Assembly: GCF_000447295.1 (NCBI RefSeq)
Contig: NZ_KE650771.1
Coordinates: forward strand, 6,374,295 to 6,438,294
Reading direction: 5' to 3'
Length of the DNA: 64,000 nucleotides
DNA from: Fischerella sp. PCC 9431
GTDB taxonomy: Bacteria > Cyanobacteriota > Cyanobacteriia > Cyanobacteriales > Nostocaceae
Of this stretch, positions 45,182-55,314 are shown in pieces (positions within the stretch are counted from its first letter, which is position 1; each line of letters begins with the position of its first letter). A program made the translations under genes and the position numbers. The notes under the pieces were generated by a model. That model searched no databases, was not told the DNA's origin, and saw nothing but the letters and a program-made list of their open reading frames with translations.

Positions 45182-46234
45182 TTATACTGCAACTGAGGGA
45201 GTATAAGGTTCAGCCATTCCTACTAAAATTTTTCTGGGTGGAACAAAAGGATTACGAGCATGGATTGCTAACATATTATCGAGCATCAATACATCTCCCT
45301 TTTCCCAAGTAAAGCTCACCATTTGCTGTTGATAAGCTTGACGAAGATGCTCTAAAACTTCAGGTTCAATTACGGAACCATCACCATAATATGTATTGGT
45401 TGGTAAATCTTCCTCTTTGAAAGAAAATAATAAACTATTACGAATTTTTGGTTCTAGTGTGGAGACATGGAAAAAAGTTGCATGGTTAAACCAAACCATT
45501 TCCCCAGTTATGGGATGTTTGATAATAGCTGGCCCTACTTGACGAGTTCTTAATTTATCGCCCTCTTTCCATTCAAAATCAATTCTATTTTTCTGACAAT
45601 ATTCTTCTACTTTGGCTTTTTCTGAGTTTTGAAAAACCGTTTGCCAAGGTAAGCCAAATCCATCACCAAAGTTACGCATATACATAACTTTTTTTTCAAT
45701 GAATTTTTCTTTGATTTTGGGGTCAATATTAGCGAAAACTTGACGACAATTACCAATAGGTGTTTCTCCCCCTTGTGCTGGTGGAGTTTGGCAAAAGAAG
45801 AATATTTTTAAAGGAAAGGTAGGCGAATAAGCGTGTTCATTGTGAGGAAATATACTTTGGTCAGCAGGATAATCGGTAGAAGTGTAAATTCTACCTGCAA
45901 CTTGAGTGCGTGGTGAGGCTCGATAGCGATATTCCAATGCTTCTCCACAAATAGCGGCTATAATTTTTTCAAATTCTGCTATTGATGTGACATTAAAACC
46001 ACGAAAGAGAATTGCTGTGTATTTTGATAACTCTGCTTGTAAAAAGTCTCGATTACTTTTAGCCCAAGCGAGTAAATCTACTCCTTTAACTGCTGGTTTA
46101 ATAACAAAAGGGAAGTTAGGGCTATGGTTCAGATACTCTGTTTTAATTAAGTCATTCTCAGCAACATTAACTGCTTTGCGTCTGATATTACCTAATTTTA
46201 ATGAACCACTTTGCTGATTTTGATTTGTTAGCAT
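45182..46234 (-). CDS. SyrP/TauD-type Fe(II)/2-oxoglutarate hydroxylase, stand-alone
   Basis: A 350-residue TauD-fold oxygenase of the SyrP-like group acting on PCP-bound amino acids. The iron ligands are H-N-E in FPHNEHAYSPTFPLKIFFFC and the distal His in LAIHARNPFVPPRKILVGM. The same motif also carries the 2-oxoglutarate-binding Arg. Other family landmarks are FPFVIKPAVKGVDLLAWA, AILFRGFNVTSIAEFE and YYGDGSVIEPEVLEHLRQAYQQQMVSFTWEKGDVLMLDN. Its N-terminus (KLGNIRRKAV) repeats the last residues of the upstream NRPS (KLGNIKRRSV), as if a fused C-TauD had split. A fused relative exists at 59977. The gene order puts it before the His-like module, so beta-hydroxylation of His is the likely reaction. 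Confidence 0.85.
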   Translation of the reverse strand: MLTNQNQQSGSLKLGNIRRKAVNVAENDLIKTEYLNHSPNFPFVIKPAVKGVDLLAWAKSNRDFLQAELSKYTAILFRGFNVTSIAEFEKIIAAICGEALEYRYRASPRTQVAGRIYTSTDYPADQSIFPHNEHAYSPTFPLKIFFFCQTPPAQGGETPIGNCRQVFANIDPKIKEKFIEKKVMYMRNFGDGFGLPWQTVFQNSEKAKVEEYCQKNRIDFEWKEGDKLRTRQVGPAIIKHPITGEMVWFNHATFFHVSTLEPKIRNSLLFSFKEEDLPTNTYYGDGSVIEPEVLEHLRQAYQQQMVSFTWEKGDVLMLDNMLAIHARNPFVPPRKILVGMAEPYTPSVAV

Positions 46235-46286
46235 TGCTTATATCCTGTATTTGTTCAGTCAAATATTGCAAATTAATCAAAATAGT

Positions 46287-49200
46287 TTACTTAACAGATC
46301 TCCGTTTAATATTGCCCAATTTTTGTTGTAAAGAGTTTTGATAAGTTGTTTCTTGAGCAAGCCTGTCTTTTTTGTCTGCCTGCGTTAATATTTCTTTGAG
46401 TTCATTGATTTTTATGGTCGGCTTATTGACAATCTGGCTCAAAATGATTTCAAAATTTTTGAGCATCCTATCGATTGTTTTAGCAGCAAACAAATCTGTG
46501 CTATATTTCAACAATCCCATCAGACCTTGCTGTGTATCTTTGATCTCAAAGAGTAAATCAAAGGTTGCTGTTTTAGTTTCTGTTTCTAATGTCTGGAAAG
46601 TTAAACCTGGAATATTTAGAGCAGTTGTGGGCGTATTTTGAAGAATTAATTTTACTTGAAATAATGGTGTACTGTGTAAATTACGCTCTGGGTTGATAGC
46701 TTCTACAAGTTTGTCAAATGGTAAGTCTTGATGTGCATAAGCATCTAAAGTAACTGAACGAACTCTTTTTAGTAATTCTTGAAAATTAAGATTACCATCA
46801 AACTTTGTACGTAATACTAATTGATTGACAAAAAATCCAATTAAATTCTCAGTTTCTCCTTGGTTACGGTTAGCAGCATCTGTACCAATCACAATGTCAT
46901 GTTGCTCACTGTAGTAGTGCATTAAGGTTGCAAAAGCCGCTTGCAAGGTCATGAAAAGCGTTACACCCTGTTGATTACTCAGGCTTTTGATTTGTTGAGA
47001 TAATGTGGTAGAAAGTGTGAAAGATTGCGCTGATCCTTGATATGTTGGTGTTAGAGGCCGAGGATAGTCTGTCGGTAATTTGAGAGTTGGTAAATTTTGC
47101 AGTTGTTGTTGCCAGTAACTAAGTAGTTGTTCTAAAACTTCTCCCTGTAACCATTGATGTTGCCAAATAGCAAAGTCGGCGTATTGAATTGGTAGTTCTG
47201 GGAGTGGAGATAGCTGATCAAGAGAAAATGCTTCATATAAATCTACTAATTCTTTAATTAATATTCCCATAGACCAACCATCAGAAATAATGTGGTGCAT
47301 CGTGAACAGCAGCACATATTCTGTTTCGGATAGGCGTAAAATTGTAATTCTTAAAAGTGGTTTTATATGTAAATTAAACGGTTTTTCTGCTTCTTGTTTA
47401 ACTAACTTTTGGACTGTCTTTTCTCTTTCATGATTTAATAATTTGCTCAAGTCTATAATAGGCAATTCTAAATCAAAACATGGGTAAATAACTTGGATTG
47501 GTTGCCCATATTCTACAATGAAATTTGTGCGGAGAATTTCATGACGGCGAATAATTTCATTTAGACTTTGTTCTAAGGCTGGAATATTCAATGAACCCAT
47601 AACACGCACAGCGTTAAAAACGTTATAGGCAGTATTATTTGCTTCTAATTGGTGGAGATACCATAACCTTTGTTGGGCATAAGAAAGGGGAATATTGCCT
47701 GATCTAGAAATCTGGATTATATTGGGTAGTCTGACTTTTAATTCTGCTTTTTTAGTTTTATCAATTTCTTTGGCTAATTCTGCTATTGTTGGTGATTCAA
47801 ATAAACAACGCAGTGGCAATTCTACTTTAAAAGCTTTACGAATTTGAGAAATAACACGAGTTGCTAATAAAGAGTGACCACCTAATTCAAAAAAGTTATC
47901 GTGAATCTCTACTTGTTTGATACCTAAAATTTCTGTCCAAATACCAGCAAGCATTTCTTGCACTGGTGTCAAAGCTAGGAAAGTATTTTCTTCTGACTGC
48001 TGTATAGTGTCAGGTGCAGGTAAGGCGCGACGGTCAATTTTGCCATTGGGGGTCAGAGGAAATTTATCTAACACAACAAAGGCACTTGGTATCATGTAAT
48101 CTGGTAATTTAGTTTTTAAGAAGTTACGTAGTTCTAATACAGAAATATTTGTTGACTGGGCAACAATATAAGCCACAAGGCGTTTATCATCTTGTCTATC
48201 TTCTCTGACTATAACTACAGTTTCTCGAATTTCGGGATTTTGATGAATTGCTGTCTCAATTTCCCCCATTTCAATACGAAAGCCCCGAATTTTAACTTGA
48301 TGATCAATGCGTCCCAGGTATTCAATATCACCATTAGGAAGATAACGAGCTAAATCACCTGTTTTGTATAAAACCTGTCCTGATTTAAAAGGGCTATAAA
48401 TAAACTTTTCTTGCGTCAGTTCAGGTTTATTCCAATAACCACGTGCCAATCCCACGCCACCAATGTGTAACTCACCACTCACTCCAATGGGAACAGGTTG
48501 TAAATGTTTATCTAAGATATATATTTGTGTATTAGCAATTGGGCGACCAATAGGAACTATTGTCTCATTACTATTAGGTTGACAAGCCCAATAAGTTACA
48601 TCAATAGCCGCTTCTGTTGGTCCATAAAGGTTGTGTAATTCGGCATTTAATCTCTCAAAAAAGCGTTGTTGTAGTTGAAAAGATAGAGCCTCACCACTAC
48701 AAATTATCCGTTTAATACTATCACACTTGTTGAGTTCTGTTTCTTCAAGAAATACTTGCAACATTGAGGGAACAAAGTGAAGAGTAGTAATTTTTTCTTG
48801 AGCAATTAGTTCAACTAAATATCTACTATCTTGATGTCCACTTGGTTTCGCTATGACTAAACTCGCACCTGTTAACAAAGGCCAGAAAAATTCCCAAACC
48901 GAAACATCAAAGCTGAATGGGGTTTTTTGTAAAATGCGATCGCTTGCTGTTAGTTGATATGTATCTTGCATCCACAATAGACGGTTACACAAGCCTTTGT
49001 GGGTGTTCATTACGCCTTTGGGCTTTCCTGTAGAACCAGAGGTGTAAATCACATAAGCTAAGTTTTCAGATGTAGCATTGCTAATTGGGTTCGCTGTGCT
49101 TTGGGTGAGGAATAAATTTTCCTCCTGGTCTAGATATACAGTATGGGCGTTGTGTGCGGGTAATATTTCTAATAGATGTTTTTGGGTTAATAGTACCGAA

Positions 49201-51095
49201 ACTTGGGCATCTGTCAACATATAACCTAAGCGTTCTTGTGGATAAGCTGGATCTAGGGGAACATAAGTACCACCCGCTTTGAGAATGCCTAAAAGTCCAA
49301 CTACCATTTCTAGCGATCGCTCTACACAAATCCCTACTAATACCTCTGGTCCTACTCCCAGTTTTTGCAAGTAATGAGCGAGTTGATTTGCTTTAATGTT
49401 CAGTTTCCGATAGGTCAATTGCTCATTCTCGAATACCACAGCAACAGCATCAGGTGTTTTCTCAACCTGTGCTTCAAATAATTGATGAATGCACTGGTCT
49501 TGAGGATAATCAACTTGTGTATTATTCCACTCTACTAATAGTTGATGTTGCTCATTTGCTGTTAATAGCGGTAATTCTGACAGGCGTTGTTCAGGGTTGG
49601 TAACAATCCTCTCTAACAATACTTGAAAATGACCCCACATTCGGGTAATTCTGCCAGCATTAAATATATCTGTGTTGTATTCTAAATCTCCCTGTAATCC
49701 TGTCTCTGTTTCTGATAAGGAGAGAGTTAAATCAAATTTGGCAGTATTTTTTTCTAATCTTAATTCTTGTAAAGCTAATTCTGGTAACTTGATAGGTTCT
49801 GTTGTAGCATTTTGCAGCACGAACATTATCTGAAATAAGGGGTTATAACTCAAATTTCGCCCTGGTTGTAGTTCTTCTACCAACCTTTCAAAGGGCAAGT
49901 CTTGATGAGCATAAGCCCCTAAAGTTACTTCACGTACCTGCTGCAACAGTTCTTGAAAAGTGGGGTTATTGCCAAGGTTTGTACGCAGTACTAAAGTGTT
50001 GACAAAAAAGCCAATCAGCCCTTCAATTTCTGAGCGATCGCGGTTCGCAATGGGAGTGCCTACTATAATGTCTTCCTGCTGTGTGTAACGATATAGCAAC
50101 ACTTTAAATGCTGCTAGCAAGGTCATATATAAGGTAACTCCTTCCTGGTTTGACAGGTTTTTGAGTTTATCAGTTAAGGACTTGGATAATTGAAAACGCT
50201 GTGTTGCACCGTTATTAGATTGAATTGCAGGTCGAGGGCGATCGCTTGGTAATTCTAAAATAGGTAAGTTACCATCCAACTGCTGTTTCCAATAATTGAG
50301 TTGGGTTTGCAAAACCTCGCCTTGCAAACATTTTCTTTGCCAAATAGCAAAGTCTGCATATTGAATTGTGAGTTCGGGAAGTGAGGAAAGCTGACCTTGG
50401 CAAAAGGCTGTATACAGTGTGGTCAGTTCTTTGATTAAGATTCCGATTGACCAACCATCAAAAACAATATGGTGCATGGTCAACAACACTACATGATCTG
50501 TTTCTGCTAGTTGGATTAGGCTTGCTCTGATTAAAGGCCCTTTTACTAAGTCAAAGGGTTTTTGTGCTTCTAAAGCAGCCAGGTTTAAAACCTCTTGCTG
50601 TTTTTGCTCTTCCGCAAGTGTCTGCAAGTCCATAACTGCCAAATCAAAGTAGTCACTATTGCCAATTACTTGTATTGGTTCCCCATCGACAATAGTAAAT
50701 GTAGTTCTTAATATTTCATGCCGTCTGATAATTTCATTCAAGCTTTTAGACAGTGCAACTATATTTAGTTTACCTGTGAGTCTGATTGCTGCGGGTATAT
50801 TGTAAGCACTGCCATTTGGTTCTAGTTGGCTTAAAAACCAAAGTCGCTGCTGGGCAAAAGACAGAGGTATATTTTCCTGGCGTGAGTCAGGTTGAATAAA
50901 TTCTGAAGATGATTGTAAAGCCTGATTTGCTTGGCTAATAAAAGCTAAAATTTCTGTTTTGCGTGCTGCCAATTCCGCTTTAATATTTGGTGTGAGAGCT
51001 TTTTTTGGCGCACTACAACGCAGGCGATCGCCTTCAGCCCATATTTTGATATCCTGGCTGCAAAGGTAAGACAAAAATTCTGTTACTGTTTTCAT
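46287..51095 (-). CDS. NRPS TubC-C-A(Ser)-PCP-C
   Basis: A 1602-residue synthetase. The TubC-type docking domain (about 1-58, MKTVTEFLSYLCSQDIKIWAEGDRLRCSAPK) is followed by C1 (about 70-510, intact MHHIVFDGWSIG) and the adenylation domain (about 520-1020, YVIYTSGSTGKPKGVMN, HNLYGPTEAAIDV). PCP comes next (about 1060-1130, NNFFELGGHSLLATRVI), then a second intact condensation domain C2 (about 1145-1575, MHHIISDGWSMG). The specificity residues give D-V-W-H-I-S-L-I-D-K, the serine code. C2 would join Ser to the next residue, which is supplied by the separate C*-A-PCP protein. The start ATG overlaps the stop of the preceding synthetase gene (ATGA), so translation is coupled. Confidence 0.92.
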   Translation of the reverse strand: MKTVTEFLSYLCSQDIKIWAEGDRLRCSAPKKALTPNIKAELAARKTEILAFISQANQALQSSSEFIQPDSRQENIPLSFAQQRLWFLSQLEPNGSAYNIPAAIRLTGKLNIVALSKSLNEIIRRHEILRTTFTIVDGEPIQVIGNSDYFDLAVMDLQTLAEEQKQQEVLNLAALEAQKPFDLVKGPLIRASLIQLAETDHVVLLTMHHIVFDGWSIGILIKELTTLYTAFCQGQLSSLPELTIQYADFAIWQRKCLQGEVLQTQLNYWKQQLDGNLPILELPSDRPRPAIQSNNGATQRFQLSKSLTDKLKNLSNQEGVTLYMTLLAAFKVLLYRYTQQEDIIVGTPIANRDRSEIEGLIGFFVNTLVLRTNLGNNPTFQELLQQVREVTLGAYAHQDLPFERLVEELQPGRNLSYNPLFQIMFVLQNATTEPIKLPELALQELRLEKNTAKFDLTLSLSETETGLQGDLEYNTDIFNAGRITRMWGHFQVLLERIVTNPEQRLSELPLLTANEQHQLLVEWNNTQVDYPQDQCIHQLFEAQVEKTPDAVAVVFENEQLTYRKLNIKANQLAHYLQKLGVGPEVLVGICVERSLEMVVGLLGILKAGGTYVPLDPAYPQERLGYMLTDAQVSVLLTQKHLLEILPAHNAHTVYLDQEENLFLTQSTANPISNATSENLAYVIYTSGSTGKPKGVMNTHKGLCNRLLWMQDTYQLTASDRILQKTPFSFDVSVWEFFWPLLTGASLVIAKPSGHQDSRYLVELIAQEKITTLHFVPSMLQVFLEETELNKCDSIKRIICSGEALSFQLQQRFFERLNAELHNLYGPTEAAIDVTYWACQPNSNETIVPIGRPIANTQIYILDKHLQPVPIGVSGELHIGGVGLARGYWNKPELTQEKFIYSPFKSGQVLYKTGDLARYLPNGDIEYLGRIDHQVKIRGFRIEMGEIETAIHQNPEIRETVVIVREDRQDDKRLVAYIVAQSTNISVLELRNFLKTKLPDYMIPSAFVVLDKFPLTPNGKIDRRALPAPDTIQQSEENTFLALTPVQEMLAGIWTEILGIKQVEIHDNFFELGGHSLLATRVISQIRKAFKVELPLRCLFESPTIAELAKEIDKTKKAELKVRLPNIIQISRSGNIPLSYAQQRLWYLHQLEANNTAYNVFNAVRVMGSLNIPALEQSLNEIIRRHEILRTNFIVEYGQPIQVIYPCFDLELPIIDLSKLLNHEREKTVQKLVKQEAEKPFNLHIKPLLRITILRLSETEYVLLFTMHHIISDGWSMGILIKELVDLYEAFSLDQLSPLPELPIQYADFAIWQHQWLQGEVLEQLLSYWQQQLQNLPTLKLPTDYPRPLTPTYQGSAQSFTLSTTLSQQIKSLSNQQGVTLFMTLQAAFATLMHYYSEQHDIVIGTDAANRNQGETENLIGFFVNQLVLRTKFDGNLNFQELLKRVRSVTLDAYAHQDLPFDKLVEAINPERNLHSTPLFQVKLILQNTPTTALNIPGLTFQTLETETKTATFDLLFEIKDTQQGLMGLLKYSTDLFAAKTIDRMLKNFEIILSQIVNKPTIKINELKEILTQADKKDRLAQETTYQNSLQQKLGNIKRRSVK

Positions 51096-53833
51096 AGTTC
51101 GATTTGCTCTCTATCTTCTACCAATTGCAAAGGTACAGCCTGTAGTTGTTGCACTGTCAAAATTCCTTCAATCTGTTCAACCAGATTTTTAACTGTTGGG
51201 TTTTCAAATAAGCTACGTAAAGGTAAATCAACTTTAAAAGCTTCACGCAATCGAGAAATTACTTGTGTAGCTAACAGCGAATGTCCGCCTAAATCGAAGA
51301 AGTTATCATTAATTCCTACTTGTTCTCGCCTTAAAATATCAGCCCAAATATCAGCTACTATCTGTTCTGTCGGTGTACGAGGTAAAACAAAACTAACTTC
51401 GAGTTCGCTTTGAGATGTCTGTGGTACGGGTAATGCTTTGCGGTCTACCTTGCCACTAGGAGTCAAAGGCAGCGATTCCATCAGCATGAAAGCTGAAGGC
51501 ACCATGTATTCTGGTAATCTTTCTTTCAAAAACTGGCGTAACTGCGGTATTTCTAATGATGAATCAGAAATCTTAGGCACTATGTAAGCTACTAAACGCT
51601 TGTCACCAGGAGTATCTTCCCACACGACTACGACATTTTCGCCGACAGCAGGATGTTGACTCAACAATGCTTCAATCTCTCCCAATTCGATCCGGAAGCC
51701 GCGAATTTTAACTTGATGGTCAATGCGCCCGAAAAACTCAATATTGCCATCAGGCAACCACCTACCCAAATCACCAGTTTTGTAAATGAAATCTGTATCA
51801 ATTCCAGGTAAAGGCTTGGCAGTATCTTTAAATGGGTTAGCTACAAAACTACGCTGGGTACTGGCTTGATTTTTCCAGTATCCCTGTCCAACTCCAAATC
51901 CTGAGACACAAATTTCTCCCAATGCCCCAATTGGTAATAATTGCATTTGAGGATCAAGGATATACAGATTTAAGTTAGCTAGGGGTTTACCAATGGGAAC
52001 TGTGCGTTGGTTTTCTGGTAAAGGTTGATCGATGATGAATTGGGTGATATCGTCAGATGCTTCCGTAGGGCCGTAAGCGTTAACAACCTTAATTTGAGGA
52101 TATATTTCTAACCACCGATTTGCTAATTCTACTGATGCTGATTCTCCAGTGATTATCATCCATTGCAAATGAGGCAACAATCTTTCATCAACTGCTAACT
52201 GAGAAATATGATCTAATAAACCTGTAAGTACAACTGGGACAAGTTCAACAATTGTAATTTTTCTTTGTTTAATAATTTGGAATAATTTCTCTGGATGACA
52301 AACAGTTTCTGTGTTAACTATGGCAGTTTTTCCGCCAATGAGAATGGGAGCTAAAAATTGCCATACAGAGATATCTGATGAAGCTGGAGCAGTCTGAATA
52401 AATGTTAAATTTTCATTTAATTCTAAAGCTGCAAATTGAGCGTAAATATGATTAATTGCCCCACCGTGCCGAATAATTGCTCCTTTGGGTAATCCCGTTG
52501 AACCAGAAGTATAAATCATGTAAGCTGGAGCAATACAGTGAGTATTAATTTCTAGATTTGCTATTGGCAAATTTTCTAACTCAATTGGTGTGTAAATATT
52601 GATAGCAGCAGGTATCTTTAGCTTTGAATGATTTGGTTTCTCATCTAAAAAAATCAAATATCTTAACTGCTGACAAGTTTCCCAACTATCCGTTAAGAGA
52701 TTTACACTAGATGAATCTGTTAACAGTATCCTCACTTCACTGTTCGAGAGCATATAGTTAATTCTCTCTGGAGGATAACTAATATCAATAGGCACATATG
52801 CTCCGCCTGCTTTCAATATTGCAAGTATGCCAATTAAAAAATTAATATCCCGTTGTTTTGCAATAGCTATAAGCTCTCCCGATTTAAATCTTAAATTGTG
52901 GAGTAACCTAGCTAGTTGATTGACTCGTTCATTAAGTTGTTGATAAGTTAACTCTGTCTTGTCATCAACTGCTGCAATTCGGTTTGGTGTCCGTAGAACT
53001 TGTTCTTCAAATAATTGATGAAGAGTTTTGTCTACAGGAAAATTATAATTATTATTGTTAAAGTCTTTTAAAATTTGAGCATTATCTTCTTCTGATAAGA
53101 AAGTAACTTCTGAGATTGGAGCTTCTAGATTTTGAACAAAACTCTTAATTAAGCTAAGATAATATTTAATAATTAGCCTGATACTTTCTTCTTTAAAAAG
53201 CAATTCATTATATTTAATTTCTCCAATAATGGAATTTTGGATTACATCAAAACTGATAGTTATATCATTTTTAAGATTAGCAACACAATCTGAATCATGA
53301 ATATTTTTTAATAAAACTACTATATCAAATATAGGGCAACGATTCTGAATTTTTGGTAAATTTAACAGTTTATTTAATTCATCAAAAGAATAATCTTGAT
53401 GACTATATGCGCCGATTACTGTATCTTTAACATGTAAGAGAAAATCTTTGCAGATAAGCTGACTTATGACTTGAGAACGTAGGACAACAGCTTGATTTTT
53501 TACTCTTGTATCATATTTTTTATAAATAGGTGAGCCTATGATAATATCACTGTTTCCAGTATACTTTTGCAGCAATATATTTAATGAAGCTACGAGTATA
53601 AAATATATGGACAAGTCAGAGCCATTAGCTAATTTAATAATATGTGTTGATAAAGTACTTGGTAATTGGAATGAAATGCTGTTAGTTTGAAAATCATCTA
53701 ATTTAGATCTTACATAGTCAGTAATAAAATTTGTTTCTGGTAGTTCTCCAGACAATTTGCTGAACCAATATATTTTATTGAAAAAAATTTGCTCTGAAGA
53801 AGTTGTTGTATCTCTAATTTGATAGTTAATCAT
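51092..53833 (-). CDS. NRPS half-C-A(Dab)-PCP
   Basis: A 913-residue synthetase. Residues about 1-250 correspond only to the C-terminal lobe of a condensation domain (FYFILVASLNILLQKYTGNSDIIIGSPI, AYSHQDYSFDELNKLL). The HHxxxDG-bearing N-lobe is absent. The adenylation domain (about 265-790) has YMIYTSGSTGLPKGAII and NAYGPTEASDD. PCP lies at about 820-890 (NNFFDLGGHSLLATQVI). The code reads D-I-W-E-I-T-A-D-D-K; the three acidic residues E278, D330 and D331 suit a basic diamino acid. The neighbouring upstream gene encodes a diaminobutyrate aminotransferase, so I predict 2,4-diaminobutyrate (Dab). The missing C-lobe half means another protein must make the bond to the preceding residue. Confidence 0.85.
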   Translation of the reverse strand: MINYQIRDTTTSSEQIFFNKIYWFSKLSGELPETNFITDYVRSKLDDFQTNSISFQLPSTLSTHIIKLANGSDLSIYFILVASLNILLQKYTGNSDIIIGSPIYKKYDTRVKNQAVVLRSQVISQLICKDFLLHVKDTVIGAYSHQDYSFDELNKLLNLPKIQNRCPIFDIVVLLKNIHDSDCVANLKNDITISFDVIQNSIIGEIKYNELLFKEESIRLIIKYYLSLIKSFVQNLEAPISEVTFLSEEDNAQILKDFNNNNYNFPVDKTLHQLFEEQVLRTPNRIAAVDDKTELTYQQLNERVNQLARLLHNLRFKSGELIAIAKQRDINFLIGILAILKAGGAYVPIDISYPPERINYMLSNSEVRILLTDSSSVNLLTDSWETCQQLRYLIFLDEKPNHSKLKIPAAINIYTPIELENLPIANLEINTHCIAPAYMIYTSGSTGLPKGAIIRHGGAINHIYAQFAALELNENLTFIQTAPASSDISVWQFLAPILIGGKTAIVNTETVCHPEKLFQIIKQRKITIVELVPVVLTGLLDHISQLAVDERLLPHLQWMIITGESASVELANRWLEIYPQIKVVNAYGPTEASDDITQFIIDQPLPENQRTVPIGKPLANLNLYILDPQMQLLPIGALGEICVSGFGVGQGYWKNQASTQRSFVANPFKDTAKPLPGIDTDFIYKTGDLGRWLPDGNIEFFGRIDHQVKIRGFRIELGEIEALLSQHPAVGENVVVVWEDTPGDKRLVAYIVPKISDSSLEIPQLRQFLKERLPEYMVPSAFMLMESLPLTPSGKVDRKALPVPQTSQSELEVSFVLPRTPTEQIVADIWADILRREQVGINDNFFDLGGHSLLATQVISRLREAFKVDLPLRSLFENPTVKNLVEQIEGILTVQQLQAVPLQLVEDREQIEL

Positions 53834-53889
53834 TCTATCTATCCTTTAATCTCTGACAGACAATTATTAGCAATAATTTGTGAAAAATT

Positions 53890-55185
53890 TTACTGAGCGG
53901 TAGCTTCGTCAAAAGCTTGCTTGATAATTGAGCATCCTTTTTGGAGAATGGGCATTTCAATTGTCAAAGGTGGTAATATTTTTATGACAGTATCATTTCT
54001 GCCAACGCGTTCAACTATTAAGCCTAATTCAAAGCAACGTGAGCTTATCTGTTTTGCTAAACTACTACCGCCAAAATTAGCAATATCAATTCCCCAAATC
54101 ATCCCAAGACCACGTATTTTAATTTTTTCACTAATTGCTGCTATTTCCTCATTGAGGAAATTTTTTAGAAAAAATTCTTTAATTTTGACATCCTGTTCAA
54201 TATTAGCATTTTCCCTATACTCTAGAGCTGCTGTTCCCGCTATAAATGCCAATTGATTTCCTCTAAAAGTACCAGTATGCTCTCCAGGCTCCCAAATATC
54301 TAAATCTGGTTTAATTAATATTAGTGACATGGGAAATCCATAACCACTAATTGATTTTGAAAGTATAACCATATCAGGAACAATATCTGCTCTTTCAAAA
54401 GAAAAGAATGAACCAGTTCTACCACAGCCAACTTGTATATCATCACAAATTAATAACATTCCATGCTGAGTACACAAGTTTCTCAACCTTTGCATCCATT
54501 CAATTGGTGCTATAACAATTCCACCTTCAGCCTGTACAGTTTCAAAGATAATTGCAGATGGTTTTTCAATTCCTGAATTAACATCATTCAAAATAGAATC
54601 AATATATTCTATAGTGTCGAAAGTTTCCATAAATCCATAGGGATATGGCATAAATGTCACATCATTAGCAGTACCAATTATTCCTGCTTTAATTCCAAGG
54701 TTGCCAGTCACAGATAAACTACCTAATGTCATTCCGTGATAAGCACCCATAAAGGAAAATAAGCCGGGTCTTTTTGTGACTTTTCTAGCTAATTTTAAAG
54801 CTGCTTCTACTGCATTTGTGCCTGTGGGACCACAAAATTGAATTTTATAATCTAAATTTTTTGGACTGAGAATTAATTCATTGAATTTTGCAATAAAGCT
54901 TTCTTTTGCCGATGTATACATATCTAAACCATGTGCAACTCCATCTGCCTCTAAATAAGATATGACTTTCTGTTTAATAAAGTCATTATTATGACCATAA
55001 TTTAAAGCGCCTGCACCGGCCAAAAAATCTATGTATTCCTTTCCAGATTGAGAATAGATAATGGAACCTTTAGCTCGCTGAAATACATCAGGAAAATTTC
55101 GGCAATAACTTCTGACGTTTGATTCATATTTGGCAAAAATGTTATTGTTATTAACATTTACTTCTTGTTTTTCAAAAACATCCAT
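53890..55185 (-). CDS. Diaminobutyrate-2-oxoglutarate aminotransferase (EctB family)
   Basis: A 431-residue class III aminotransferase of the EctB/DABA type. It carries YESNVRSYCRNFPDVFQRAKGSIIYSQSGKEYIDFLAGAGALNYGHNN, FCGPTGTNAVEAALKLARKVT, the HGMTLG turn, ICDDIQVGCGRTGSFFSFE with the PLP-binding Asp and the lysine of MVILSKSISGYGFPMSL. It makes L-2,4-diaminobutyrate from aspartate semialdehyde and glutamate. In ectoine pathways the gene is followed by ectA and ectC; neither is present. Instead it lies 56 bases before the synthetase whose adenylation domain has an acidic pocket, so it most likely feeds Dab to that module. Soluble, normal length. Confidence 0.9.
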   Translation of the reverse strand: MDVFEKQEVNVNNNNIFAKYESNVRSYCRNFPDVFQRAKGSIIYSQSGKEYIDFLAGAGALNYGHNNDFIKQKVISYLEADGVAHGLDMYTSAKESFIAKFNELILSPKNLDYKIQFCGPTGTNAVEAALKLARKVTKRPGLFSFMGAYHGMTLGSLSVTGNLGIKAGIIGTANDVTFMPYPYGFMETFDTIEYIDSILNDVNSGIEKPSAIIFETVQAEGGIVIAPIEWMQRLRNLCTQHGMLLICDDIQVGCGRTGSFFSFERADIVPDMVILSKSISGYGFPMSLILIKPDLDIWEPGEHTGTFRGNQLAFIAGTAALEYRENANIEQDVKIKEFFLKNFLNEEIAAISEKIKIRGLGMIWGIDIANFGGSSLAKQISSRCFELGLIVERVGRNDTVIKILPPLTIEMPILQKGCSIIKQAFDEATAQ

Positions 55186-55314
55186 GTGTATATCTCCGTA
55201 AAATTATTATTTGTCAAAATGATTAATGCTGTAAATTTTACTCTTCCTGGATATATATGCCTGAGAACAGGCAAATTTTATTTTTATTCATTGAAGCCGA
55301 TTTATAATTACAAC

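Noticed and set aside
53890-55185. Part of an ectoine operon
   Set aside because: ectA and ectC are absent, and the gene lies between NRPS genes with a matching Dab-type adenylation domain.
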